A DNA stretch of 64,000 bases, from NCBI RefSeq assembly GCF_009939005.1, contig NZ_JAACJS010000015.1, forward strand, positions 62,001 through 126,000. Direction: 5' to 3'. Under the pieces are notes generated by a model. It was not told where the DNA came from. It was given only the letters and a program-made list of their open reading frames with translations, and searched no databases. Made by a program: the position numbers and the translations under genes. Of this stretch, positions 52,924 through 60,749 are shown piece after piece. Each line of letters opens with the position of its first letter. Within the stretch, counting starts at the first letter, position 1. Origin of the DNA: Sediminibacterium roseum (GTDB taxonomy: Bacteria > Bacteroidota > Bacteroidia > Chitinophagales > Chitinophagaceae).

Positions 52924-55353
52924 ATGATAAAGAACTATTTCAAAATGGCCTGGCGCAACCTGATGAAGCACAAATTCATCTCCTTCATCAACCTGTTTGG
53001 TTTAACGATGGGGCTTACCTGTTGTTTGCTGATCACTGTTTACATTTTTCACGAAACAAGTTTCGACAAATACAACAAAAACGCAAACAGGATCTACCGG
53101 ATCACACGATCGTTCAACAACAAAGACGGCGCCGTTACGCTGCGGCTGGGAACGATAGCACCTGCTTTCGGGCCGCTGCTTCTGAACCAGTTCCCCGATA
53201 TCGAAAAGATGACACGGGTATTGATGCAGGGCAAAACACCGGTACGCTATGGCGATAAAATTTTCAACGAAGACGGTGTTGCTTTCGCAGACGAGAACCT
53301 GTTCAATGTTTTCAGTGTTGATGTTACAAAAGGCAACCCCGCAAAGGCACTCTCGGATCCGTATTCAGTGGTTTTATCGGAAACCGTTGCCAGGAAATAT
53401 TTCGGCAGCGAGGACCCCGTGAATAAAATGATCAAATTAAACAACCAGTTGAACCTGAAAGTAACGGGCGTTTACAAATCATTTCCCTCCAATGCACATT
53501 TTCACCCGGAGGTAATGGTCTCGTTCAAGACACTTAACGACAGCACGGTTTATGGCGAAAAAAGGTTGCAGACCAGTTTCAGCAACAACTCGTTTTTAAC
53601 ATATATCCTGCTGCCCGAAAACTATCCTGCAGCAAATATCGAGGCGCAGTTCCCTTCGTTCCTCGATACAAAGGTGCGCCTCGGCGGGCCGGATGCCGTA
53701 GCCACCTCGAAGATGACGACCCTGCATCTTCAAAAACTCACCGACATTCATCTCCGCTCGCACCTGGATTACGAGGCGGAGGAAAACGGCGATATCAAAC
53801 GCGTGTACATATTTTCGGCCATTGCTCTGATCATTTTGCTGATCGCGTGCATCAACTACATGAACCTGTCCACCGCAAGGTCAACACTTCGTGCAAAAGA
53901 GATCGGCATCCGTAAAGTGGCCGGCGCAACGCGCAGGGAACTGATCTCGCAGTTTCTCAGCGAATCGGTATTGGTATCGGGCATGGCCATGCTGCTGGCA
54001 ATCGCAGCCGCTTCATTGGTCGTTCCTTCTTTGAATAAATTATCAGGGCTTCATCTGTCCATCCAACCTTTGCTTACCTGGAAATGGATCACGGTGTTTT
54101 TGCTGATCCCAGTGGTTGTTGGTTTTGTTTCCGGCATATACCCGGCATTGTTTATGTCGGCCTTTCAACCGGCAAAAACATTAAAAGGCCTGTTCAGGGT
54201 GGGCGGAAAAACCATTTCGTTGAGAAAATCGCTGGTAGTGGCCCAGTTTGGCATTTCTATCGTACTGATCATTACTACGGCCGTTGTGTTTCAACAATTG
54301 ACATACATGCAGAATGCAAAAATGGGTTACAACAAAGAACAAGTGCTCGTGGTTCCGTATTATTTCAACAACAACAGCCAATACGAATCGTTCAGGAATG
54401 AACTGATGAACACAAGCGGCGTAAGGAACATGGGCCGCTCCTCAAGAATTCCTACGGGAAGGCTGCTCGATTCGTACGATGCATCAACCGAATCAGGCGA
54501 TTCCCTGCAGCCTGTGCATACCGAGTTAAAATACCTCGCTACCGATCACGATTTCATTCCTTCTTACGGAATAGAAATGGCGGCAGGACGAAATTTCTCC
54601 CGTTCATTCTCTTCAGACACAACAGGCTTTGTAGTCAATACAGCCACCGTACAAACGCTGGGTTGGGGCACGCCGGAAAAAGCGATTGGCAAAAACTTCA
54701 AATACGGAAGCGTTAAAGGGAAGATCATCGGCGTAACAAAAGATTTCCATTTTGAATCGCTGCACCAACGCATCGTTCCCATCGTGATGGTATTGTTGAG
54801 ACCCGAACAGAACAATTACAACCAGCTCTCTGTAAAACTGAACAGCACCAACGCAGAGGGCTCCATAAGATCGATGGAAAAACTCTGGAAATCGTACCTG
54901 CCGGAAATTCCGTTCGAATACAATTTCATGGATGACAATTTCAACAAATTATATGTTTCGGAACAAAGACAAAGCAAGCTGTTCACCATTTTCTCGTGCA
55001 TTGCCATTTTCATTGCGTGCCTCGGACTGCTCGGCCTCTCCTCTTTCTCCATCACGCAACGCGTAAAAGAGATCGGCATCCGCAAAGTGCTGGGGGCGGG
55101 TACGGGAACCATCGTGATGCTTTTGTCGAAAGACTTTTTGAAACTCGTAGGCATTGCGGCTGTGCTCGCCTTCCCGCTGGCATGGATCGCGATGAACCGG
55201 TGGCTGTCGGATTTTGCATACCGCATCTCCATCAGCTGGTGGATCTTCCTCCTGGCCGGTGTGATCGCAGCAGCCATCGCACTGCTCACCGTAAGCATAC
55301 AGGCCATCAAGGCCGCAATGGCCAACCCGGTGAAGAGTTTGCGGACAGAATAG
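52924..55353 (+). CDS. MacB/FtsX-type double permease 8 of 8
   Basis: 809 residues. Start MIKNYFKMAWRNLMKHKF. Coupling motifs at about 322 (RAKEIGIRKVAGA, Ala for Leu/Val) and 713 (RVKEIGIRKVLGA); end MANPVKSLRTE. Same double MacB_PCD-FtsX plan with first domain APAFGPLLLNQFPDIEKMTRV similar to permeases 1 and 5. It is the last permease; 13 bp later the paired palindromes of the second sigma-54 promoter begin, so transcription of the array may end or overlap here. Confidence 0.93.
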   Translation: MIKNYFKMAWRNLMKHKFISFINLFGLTMGLTCCLLITVYIFHETSFDKYNKNANRIYRITRSFNNKDGAVTLRLGTIAPAFGPLLLNQFPDIEKMTRVLMQGKTPVRYGDKIFNEDGVAFADENLFNVFSVDVTKGNPAKALSDPYSVVLSETVARKYFGSEDPVNKMIKLNNQLNLKVTGVYKSFPSNAHFHPEVMVSFKTLNDSTVYGEKRLQTSFSNNSFLTYILLPENYPAANIEAQFPSFLDTKVRLGGPDAVATSKMTTLHLQKLTDIHLRSHLDYEAEENGDIKRVYIFSAIALIILLIACINYMNLSTARSTLRAKEIGIRKVAGATRRELISQFLSESVLVSGMAMLLAIAAASLVVPSLNKLSGLHLSIQPLLTWKWITVFLLIPVVVGFVSGIYPALFMSAFQPAKTLKGLFRVGGKTISLRKSLVVAQFGISIVLIITTAVVFQQLTYMQNAKMGYNKEQVLVVPYYFNNNSQYESFRNELMNTSGVRNMGRSSRIPTGRLLDSYDASTESGDSLQPVHTELKYLATDHDFIPSYGIEMAAGRNFSRSFSSDTTGFVVNTATVQTLGWGTPEKAIGKNFKYGSVKGKIIGVTKDFHFESLHQRIVPIVMVLLRPEQNNYNQLSVKLNSTNAEGSIRSMEKLWKSYLPEIPFEYNFMDDNFNKLYVSEQRQSKLFTIFSCIAIFIACLGLLGLSSFSITQRVKEIGIRKVLGAGTGTIVMLLSKDFLKLVGIAAVLAFPLAWIAMNRWLSDFAYRISISWWIFLLAGVIAAAIALLTVSIQAIKAAMANPVKSLRTE

Positions 55354-55365
55354 CGGCCCTTAAAG

Positions 55366-55405
55366 AGTGTCCGTTTTCGGACACTTTATTGTCCGCATGC
55401 GGACA
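55366..55405 (+). promoter_or_regulatory. Two perfect palindromes, activator sites for ATPase 2-TolC
   Basis: AGTGTCCGTTTTCGGACACT (55366-55385) and TGTCCGCATGCGGACA (55390-55405) are perfect palindromes sharing TGTCCG-N4-CGGACA. Their centres are 22 bp apart, two helix turns, as for the pair near 32.92 kb. The -24 element lies 62 bp further down, the same distance as at the other site. Confidence 0.8.
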
Positions 55406-55457
55406 CCATCGTTTTTCATACATTTGAAAACCCTTGCTGGCAAAGGGTTTCAGAAGA

Positions 55458-55473
55458 TGGCACAGGCTTTGGT
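55458..55473 (+). promoter_or_regulatory. Candidate sigma-54 promoter of ATPase 2-TolC
   Basis: TGGCACAGGCTTTGGT fits TGGCAC-N5-TTGCW with one mismatch (G for C at -12). The start codon of ATPase 2 is 31 nt beyond the -12 position; the matching site at 33.0 kb is 27 nt from its start codon. Confidence 0.6.
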
Positions 55474-55502
55474 TATTTGTAAACAGCTTAAAAAAAAGAA
55501 CG

Positions 55503-56168
55503 ATGATCCAGCTGGAACATATTTTCAAATGGCACAACTCGGGGAACAACAGGGTGTTCCTGTTGAAAGACATCAACTTGTCGGTGGCAGAAGGCGATTT
55601 TATCTCTGTGATGGGCCCTTCGGGATCGGGTAAGTCTACCCTGCTCAACGTGATCGGCATGCTCGATGAGCCATCAGAGGGCGCTTATCATTTTTTGGGG
55701 CAGGATGTTTTCAAAATAAAAGAAAAACAAAGATCCGAGCTCTACAAACAGAACATCGGTTTCGTATTCCAGGCCTACCACCTCATCGATGAGTTGACGG
55801 TGTATGAAAATATAGAAACGCCATTGCTCTACCAGAACATGAAAACCGCGGAACGGCAGGCGGTGGTGGCCGACATACTTGACAAGTTCAACATCGTTGG
55901 TAAGAAAGATCTTTTTCCCGTGCAGCTTTCGGGTGGTCAGCAACAGCTCGTGGGCATCGCAAGGGCATTGGTGGCGAAGCCAAAACTTTTGCTGGCGGAT
56001 GAGCCAACGGGAAACCTGAATTCGAAACAGGGAGAAGAGATCATGGAACTGTTTAAGAAGATCAACGAAGAAGAAGGAGTAACGATCATACAGGTAACCC
56101 ACTCTGAAAAAAATGCAGCTTATGGCAAACGCATTGTGCATTTGCTGGATGGAAGGATCGAAAACTAA
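55503..56168 (+). CDS. MacB/LolD-type ABC ATPase 2 with unusual motifs
   Basis: 221 residues from MIQLEHIFKWHNSG; the longer frame overlaps the sigma-54 promoter. Walker A GPSGSGKS (38-45), Q loop FVFQAYHLIDELTV, Walker B LLLADEPTGNLN and H loop VTHSEKN. The signature reads LSGGQQQLVGIARALV, with Leu and Gly in place of the usual Arg-Val-Ala form, and the D loop has Asn for Asp. It is related to ATPase 1 but is not a copy. It sits beside TolC, not beside the permeases, so it may form a heterodimer with ATPase 1 or power one special permease. Confidence 0.92.
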   Translation: MIQLEHIFKWHNSGNNRVFLLKDINLSVAEGDFISVMGPSGSGKSTLLNVIGMLDEPSEGAYHFLGQDVFKIKEKQRSELYKQNIGFVFQAYHLIDELTVYENIETPLLYQNMKTAERQAVVADILDKFNIVGKKDLFPVQLSGGQQQLVGIARALVAKPKLLLADEPTGNLNSKQGEEIMELFKKINEEEGVTIIQVTHSEKNAAYGKRIVHLLDGRIEN

Positions 56169-56190
56169 AAACTACGCTACAAAATAAAAT

Positions 56191-57621
56191 ATGAAAAAGG
56201 GTAACATACAGACCGGCCTCGCGGCATTGTTTCTTTTCGCGGGCATGATGGCCAAAGCGCAGACAACACAGCTTACCTTAAAGCAATGTGTTGAAACAGC
56301 GATCCAGAACAATTTACAGGTTCGCCAGGCACAGTACCAGGCAGAATCTGACAGGGCCATTTACAAACAGGCGAAGGCCAACCAACTTCCGTTTATTTCG
56401 GGCAATGTGAACCATGGCATCAACCAGGGCCGCAGCATCGATCCCTTTACAAATACCTATGCCAACCAGCAGATCAATTTTGCCAATTACAGCATCAATA
56501 CAAGTGTTACGATCTGGAACGGTTCGGCCATCAGCAACAACATCAAACAAAATGAACTGGCTTCCAAAGCGAGTGAAATGGATTGGCAGCAACAGAAAGA
56601 AAACATCACCATCAACGTGATCCTCGCGTATCTCCAGGTGTTGAGCAGCCAGGAACAACTCACCATCGCACGCAACCAGGTTGAAGTGAGCAAGGCACAG
56701 GTTGCCCGGCTGGAGATCCTGAATGCAAGCGGCGCGATCGCACCATCGCTGCTGTACGATCTTCGTGGCCAGTTGTCGGGCGATGAATTGAACGTGATCA
56801 ACATCAAAAACACGCTCGAAACCGCCAAGATCAGTCTCGCGCAGTTGATGAACGTTCAATACAACGCATCCGTTCAGCTCGAGAACATCAACGATCCCTT
56901 AACACCCTCTTTGTACGACGGCACAGCGGAAAACATTTACCAAACCGCCACACAACAACTCGCACTGGTAAAAGCGGCCGAATACAGGAGACAAAGCGCG
57001 CAGAAAAGACATCTTGCGGCCAAAGGCCAACTCTACCCCACCCTTCTTTTCAACGGCGGGTTCGGAACAAATTACTCAAGTGTGGCAAGCCGGCAGGAGT
57101 TCATCAATACCGTTGACGTATCAACCACAAGTTATGTGAACATCAGCGGAACAAAATATGCACTGGTAGAACCGCAGAACAATTACCTGAGCCGCAAGAT
57201 CAATTATACCGACCAACTGTCGAACAACTTTAATTCATCATTGAGCATCGGTATTGCGATACCGATATTGAACGGGCTCCGCGCCAGGACGAACATCACG
57301 CAGGCAAAGATCGCCGAGAAGCGGACGGATTTCGAGGCGCAGACGGTTAAAACACAATTGCGCCAGGCGGTTGACCAGGCCTATATCAATATGAACACGG
57401 CCTTTGAAAGGTACCAGGCGCTGTCAAAACAGTTGCAGGATTTTACATTGTCGTTCAAAGCCGCAGAAGTACGGTTCAACGCAGGCGTGAATACATCGGT
57501 AGAGTACATGCTGGCCAAGAACAATGTTGACAGGACCAACTCCAATTTCATTTCTGCCAAATACGATTACCTGCTGCGTGTAAAAGTGCTCGACTTCTAT
57601 CAAGGTAACCCTTTATGGTAA
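56191..57621 (+). CDS. TolC-family outer membrane channel
   Basis: 476 residues. Signal peptide MKKGNIQTGLAALFLFAGMMAKAQ, then two OEP repeats starting LTLKQCVETAIQNNLQVRQAQ (about 30-50) and mid-protein LYQTATQQLALVKAAEYRRQ-type helices. TolC traits: long helices, IGIAIPILNGLRARTNI (second repeat strand entry), C-terminal VEYMLAKNNVDRTNSNFISAKYDYL. It forms the outer-membrane exit duct for the adaptor. Its gene is 22 bp after ATPase 2, so they are cotranscribed, apart from the adaptor. It is the only channel gene in the locus. Confidence 0.93.
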   Translation: MKKGNIQTGLAALFLFAGMMAKAQTTQLTLKQCVETAIQNNLQVRQAQYQAESDRAIYKQAKANQLPFISGNVNHGINQGRSIDPFTNTYANQQINFANYSINTSVTIWNGSAISNNIKQNELASKASEMDWQQQKENITINVILAYLQVLSSQEQLTIARNQVEVSKAQVARLEILNASGAIAPSLLYDLRGQLSGDELNVINIKNTLETAKISLAQLMNVQYNASVQLENINDPLTPSLYDGTAENIYQTATQQLALVKAAEYRRQSAQKRHLAAKGQLYPTLLFNGGFGTNYSSVASRQEFINTVDVSTTSYVNISGTKYALVEPQNNYLSRKINYTDQLSNNFNSSLSIGIAIPILNGLRARTNITQAKIAEKRTDFEAQTVKTQLRQAVDQAYINMNTAFERYQALSKQLQDFTLSFKAAEVRFNAGVNTSVEYMLAKNNVDRTNSNFISAKYDYLLRVKVLDFYQGNPLW

Positions 57622-57649
57622 ACGTTTTTATTTTTCATGTGTATATACG

Positions 57650-57679
57650 GGCTCCTTATTCTTAGGGAGCCTTTTCTTT
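57650..57679 (+). terminator. Intrinsic terminator of the TolC-ending operon
   Basis: GGCTCC and GGAGCC form a 6-bp stem with a 10-nt loop, followed by TTTTCTTT, 28 bp after the TolC stop. It marks the end of the export locus. Confidence 0.7.
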
Positions 57680-57804
57680 GCTGACAGGGACAGCCATTTC
57701 AAAGGCAAATCGTTAAATATCAGGAGCGGACGCAAATTCTGCCGTACTTTTAGCGGAATGATTTTTGCAGATTTACCATAAACAGTTTGCACAAAACCAA
57801 TACC

Positions 57805-58296
57805 ATGCGATTATTCCTCTTTCTGACAATGATTGCGATCAGCGTAACCACCAGGGCGCAGAGCCCGCTGACATACGACAGTATCGATTTCAAAAAGATC
57901 CGGATCAACGGCCTTTATTTCGGATCAAAGAAAGCCGAGCTCGAAAAGCGGTTCGGCACGCCCCAGAAAGTGGTTACAACGGAAGCAACCAAAGGAACCG
58001 ATCTCTATTCCGATTATTATTATGGCAAATCAACACTCCGCGTATCACCCGCCGGTGTATTCAATGGGTTTAAATTAACGGAAGATAATTTTGTGATGGG
58101 GTATGGATTAAAACTCATCAAACCCGGCGCATCCATAAAAGAATTTGCCTTGAATTTTCCTGCATCATTCAAGGCGTATGCAAAAGATACCGGTGGAAAA
58201 TTCAAACTGAAGATCAGGCCGGGCAATTCGTTCATTGTTTTCAAAACAAAAAACGGGATCGTTACGGAGATTGAAACATGGGAAGAAACTTTATAA
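57805..58296 (+). CDS. Hypothetical secreted protein
   Basis: 163 residues from MRLFLFLTMIAISVTTRAQ (signal peptide, cleavage after RAQ likely); a TTG six codons earlier is possible. The mature part is rich in Lys and beta-prone segments (GLYFGSKKAELEKRFGTPQKV, GFKLTEDNFVMGYGLKLIKPG, FIVFKTKNGIVTEIETWEE). The IRINGLYFGSKKAELEKRFG pattern resembles periplasmic proteins with a SmpA-like or beta-lactamase-inhibitor-like fold, but I will not assign it. The next gene starts 7 bp later. Confidence 0.7.
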   Translation: MRLFLFLTMIAISVTTRAQSPLTYDSIDFKKIRINGLYFGSKKAELEKRFGTPQKVVTTEATKGTDLYSDYYYGKSTLRVSPAGVFNGFKLTEDNFVMGYGLKLIKPGASIKEFALNFPASFKAYAKDTGGKFKLKIRPGNSFIVFKTKNGIVTEIETWEETL

Positions 58297-58303
58297 AATT
58301 GCG

Positions 58304-58627
58304 ATGTTATTAAGCCAGGTAAAACAACTGCTCGACCAAACCCTTTCTGCCGAAAATTTCAGGAACGAAATTGCGGCCGAGACAACCGCCTACGAAAAAG
58401 TTTACCGCGATAAAGAAACAACCATCCCTGTTTACCTCAAAGAAGACATCTACTACTTATTTACGGAAGAACATTATCGTTGCCTGGATGAGTTGTACAA
58501 CACTGGCAAATTAAAAACCCATGAACTAAGTTATATCTGCGATGCATTGAGTCTTTCAGAGATGACCCTGTACGAAGACGATGCATTGCCCGGTAAAATT
58601 GAACAACTTGTCATTACCAAACTGTAA
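58304..58627 (+). CDS. Hypothetical cytosolic protein
   Basis: 107 residues from MLLSQVKQLLDQTLS; a longer frame overlaps the previous gene. Helical, acidic and charged, with YYLFTEEHYRCLDELYNTGKLKT and EMTLYEDDALPGKIEQ. No signal, no membrane helix, no family recognised. It lies between the secreted hypothetical protein (7 bp) and the thioesterase (2 bp), so the three are probably one operon. Confidence 0.7.
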   Translation: MLLSQVKQLLDQTLSAENFRNEIAAETTAYEKVYRDKETTIPVYLKEDIYYLFTEEHYRCLDELYNTGKLKTHELSYICDALSLSEMTLYEDDALPGKIEQLVITKL

Positions 58628-58629
58628 CC

Positions 58630-59043
58630 ATGCATTCCTATTTCAAAAAAGTTGAGATCCGCTGGAGCGACATCGACGCTAATTTTCACCTGCGCCATTC
58701 CGTTTATTACGATTTCGGGGCGTTTGTACGTATTTCATTTCTTGCCGAACATGGGCTCACCACGGCGCATATGCAGCAGCAGCACATCGGCCCTATTTTA
58801 TTCAGGGAAGAATGTGTTTTCAAAAGGGAGATCCACTTCAGCGATACGGTAACCATCTACCTGAAGCTTGTAACGGCCACGGCCGATATGGGAAGATGGA
58901 CGATGGTGCACGAGATCTACAAGAACGAAGACACGCTCGCCGCAGTGCTTACGATCGACGGGGCATGGATGGACACAGAAAAAAGAAAACTGGTGGCGCC
59001 GCCTGATTTTTTCAGGGAAGTGTTTGAAAAACTTCCGAAGTAA
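58630..59043 (+). CDS. Acyl-CoA thioesterase of the 4HBT/hotdog fold
   Basis: 137 residues. Hotdog-fold features include VEIRWSDIDANFHLRHSVYYDF (the WSDIDANxH active-site block, Asp in place), FKREIHFSDTVTIYLKLVTAT, WTMVHEIYKNEDTLAAVLTIDGAWMD. The YbgC/4HBT-type active Asp lies at about 17. It hydrolyses acyl-CoA thioesters in the cytosol; chain-length preference is not readable. It starts 2 bp after the preceding hypothetical gene. Confidence 0.87.
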   Translation: MHSYFKKVEIRWSDIDANFHLRHSVYYDFGAFVRISFLAEHGLTTAHMQQQHIGPILFREECVFKREIHFSDTVTIYLKLVTATADMGRWTMVHEIYKNEDTLAAVLTIDGAWMDTEKRKLVAPPDFFREVFEKLPK

Positions 59044-59088
59044 ATAACGCCGGCTTCAGCGGGTTTTACTGCAGCGTTGCCATCGCTT

Positions 59089-59120
59089 AAAAAAAAAGTC
59101 CTTCCGCAACACGGAAGGAC
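59089..59120 (-). terminator. Intrinsic terminator of the small minus-strand gene
   Basis: GTCCTTCCG and CGGAAGGAC form a perfect 9-bp stem with a CAACA loop. On the minus strand nine T follow. It lies 26 bp after the stop of the 68-residue gene and may also stop the convergent thioesterase transcript. Confidence 0.85.
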
Positions 59121-59146
59121 CTGGACATTGGTTTTTCAAGGAGTAA

Positions 59147-59353
59147 TTATATTGTCCAGCGGCGATCCGATCTTGCGATCTTTGCACCACGACGGATGTT
59201 CCACATATCGATCACACCAAAGCTTGGTGTTTTTGTGTTTACAGGTTTCACCTGCACCATTCCGGTTGCTACCGTTTCTTTTACTTCTGTTGTCAATTGT
59301 TTGAGTTCGTTTGCTTCGATCTGGACAATAGAGGGCATGACATTACTTTTCAT
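59147..59353 (-). CDS. Small hypothetical protein with structured leader
   Basis: 68 residues (a second ATG at codon 6 gives MPSIVQIEANELKQL). No signal peptide or membrane helix. An N-terminal helical part is followed by a Pro/Val-rich loop (VQVKPVNTKTPSFGVIDMWNI) and a basic tail (RRGAKIARSDRRW). No family recognised. Its own strong terminator and a near-ideal promoter 120 bp upstream argue for a real, expressed gene with a long 5' leader. It could be a small regulator or a peptide related to a secreted bacteriocin-like precursor, but neither is shown. Confidence 0.7.
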   Translation of the reverse strand: MKSNVMPSIVQIEANELKQLTTEVKETVATGMVQVKPVNTKTPSFGVIDMWNIRRGAKIARSDRRWTI

Positions 59354-59474
59354 AATATTTCCATTTTTAATATTAATAATTGTCTGAGCGGAAAACAGGG
59401 GGAAATCAATCCAATTATTGCAAGAGTTGATTGTTCGTTAGAACGTTTGAATACTATCGCTCAGTTTCAGGGTG

Positions 59475-59506
59475 CAAATGTACAGCTATCTGCACGAGTG
59501 TGCAAA
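59475..59506 (-). promoter_or_regulatory. Near-ideal Bacteroidota promoter with palindrome in spacer
   Basis: On the minus strand TTTG, 20 bases, TACATTTG: both boxes match TTTG/TAnnTTTG. The palindrome TGCAC-GAGT-GTGCA (59491-59504) overlaps the -33 box, a place for a repressor. The start would be about 110 nt before the ATG; CTGAGCG near 59384 and CGCTCAG near 59458 could pair in that leader. Confidence 0.7.
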
Positions 59507-59549
59507 TAAAAGTGTAAAAAATATGTTAATCTGCAGGTTTTTGCAGGAT

Positions 59550-60545
59550 TTACCCGTTCGTAAGGTCCACATCCGGCGTGGAGCGGTCGGAAAGGTTCAC
59601 TTTTCCACGGTTTGCGCGTACGATACGGGAGAAAAGAGAGATCTCTTTATCGAACAGGAAGCGGAAAAACAGCTTTGTCCAGGAAGTATGGTAAGAAAGT
59701 GAATCGTAAAAATGCGGCGCCTCTTTCCTGATCTGCGGGAGCCTGTTCCAGGGAACCGACGGGAAATCGTGGTGCTCGTTGTGGTACCCTACGTTGAACG
59801 CTACTTTGTTGAACATACCATAATAGCTATAGGTTTCCTGTTCGCCGTGGGTAAGATAATGTTCCTGGATCCATCGCGCGCCGAGCGGGTGCAACCCTAC
59901 AGAGAAAAAGAAACTGGCCGTTAAGAATACAACGGCTTTGGGCCCGAGGAAATAAGCGATGGCCCCGATCGAAACGATCTGCACCAGCCAGTTCAGTCCC
60001 ACCCATTTGTTGAATGGCTGGATCTCCTTCAATCTCGCCAGCCTGAACAGCTGGAAGAATGGGTAAAACAGCAACCAGATGACCTTACCGATGAAAAAAT
60101 TATCGATCAGCTTTGCTTCCCAATGGTTGGGCAGGTCGCCATCCAGCTCATGCACGCCCTGGAAAGAGTGGTGTTTGATGTGATAGGTTTCAAAAGAAAC
60201 GGAACTTGGAAAGATCAGGGGAATGTTGGCAAGGATACCGGCCAGCCTGTTGGCTTCCGGCTTTTTAAAGATGAGGCGGTGCGCGCACTCATGTATCATC
60301 ACAAACAAAGCGTGATCCGCAAAAGCGCCCAAAAGATAGGCGGCGGCAAATACCAGCCACCACGATTGGTTGGCCAGCAGCCCGCTTAAAACAAGTTGAA
60401 AAGCAACCAATCCTACAATGGCCCAGATGGTTAATGGGTTCTTGCCGATCAGTTTACGCATATGCGGTACTTCCTTCAATATCTCCTTTGTTCTCACACG
60501 ATGAGGCTCACTGCGCTCCACATGAATAAAGTTTTTCGCTTTCAT
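59550..60545 (-). CDS. Fatty-acid desaturase resembling sphingolipid delta-4 desaturase
   Basis: 331 residues from MKAKNFIHVERSEPH; a TTG three codons before is possible. Membrane-bound diiron desaturase with His boxes HECAH (85-89), HIKHH (122-126) and HNEHH in VGYHNEHHDFPSVPW (about 255-268). The N-terminal EPHRVRTKEILKEVP and the C-terminal block around YHNEHHDFPSVP, YDSLSYHTSWTKL and LFSRIVRANRGK match the eukaryotic DES1 family closely, including ETYSYYG before the last His box. It should insert a trans double bond in a long-chain base or acyl chain in the membrane, using O2 and an electron donor. Function in this bacterium is inferred. Single gene. Confidence 0.88.
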   Translation of the reverse strand: MKAKNFIHVERSEPHRVRTKEILKEVPHMRKLIGKNPLTIWAIVGLVAFQLVLSGLLANQSWWLVFAAAYLLGAFADHALFVMIHECAHRLIFKKPEANRLAGILANIPLIFPSSVSFETYHIKHHSFQGVHELDGDLPNHWEAKLIDNFFIGKVIWLLFYPFFQLFRLARLKEIQPFNKWVGLNWLVQIVSIGAIAYFLGPKAVVFLTASFFFSVGLHPLGARWIQEHYLTHGEQETYSYYGMFNKVAFNVGYHNEHHDFPSVPWNRLPQIRKEAPHFYDSLSYHTSWTKLFFRFLFDKEISLFSRIVRANRGKVNLSDRSTPDVDLTNG

Positions 60546-60749
60546 AAAAGACAAGATAGGACTATAAGTTGTAAGAATTATCGAAATGCGGAAAAAGCAG
60601 CCATTCTTAGCTATTTTTTAAGCCAAATTTTGAACAATTACCCAAAATGGGGAACGGCCCGAAACGCCGGGTGACGCAATGACGGCGGCGGCAATGGCAT
60701 GGTTTTATTGTTCAATTTCCTGTTATCATTTACCTGAATTTAAAACAAC

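Noticed and set aside
35428..55325. Long open frames opposite to the permeases
   Set aside because: They have no recognisable domains and arise from biased codon use of the real genes on the plus strand.
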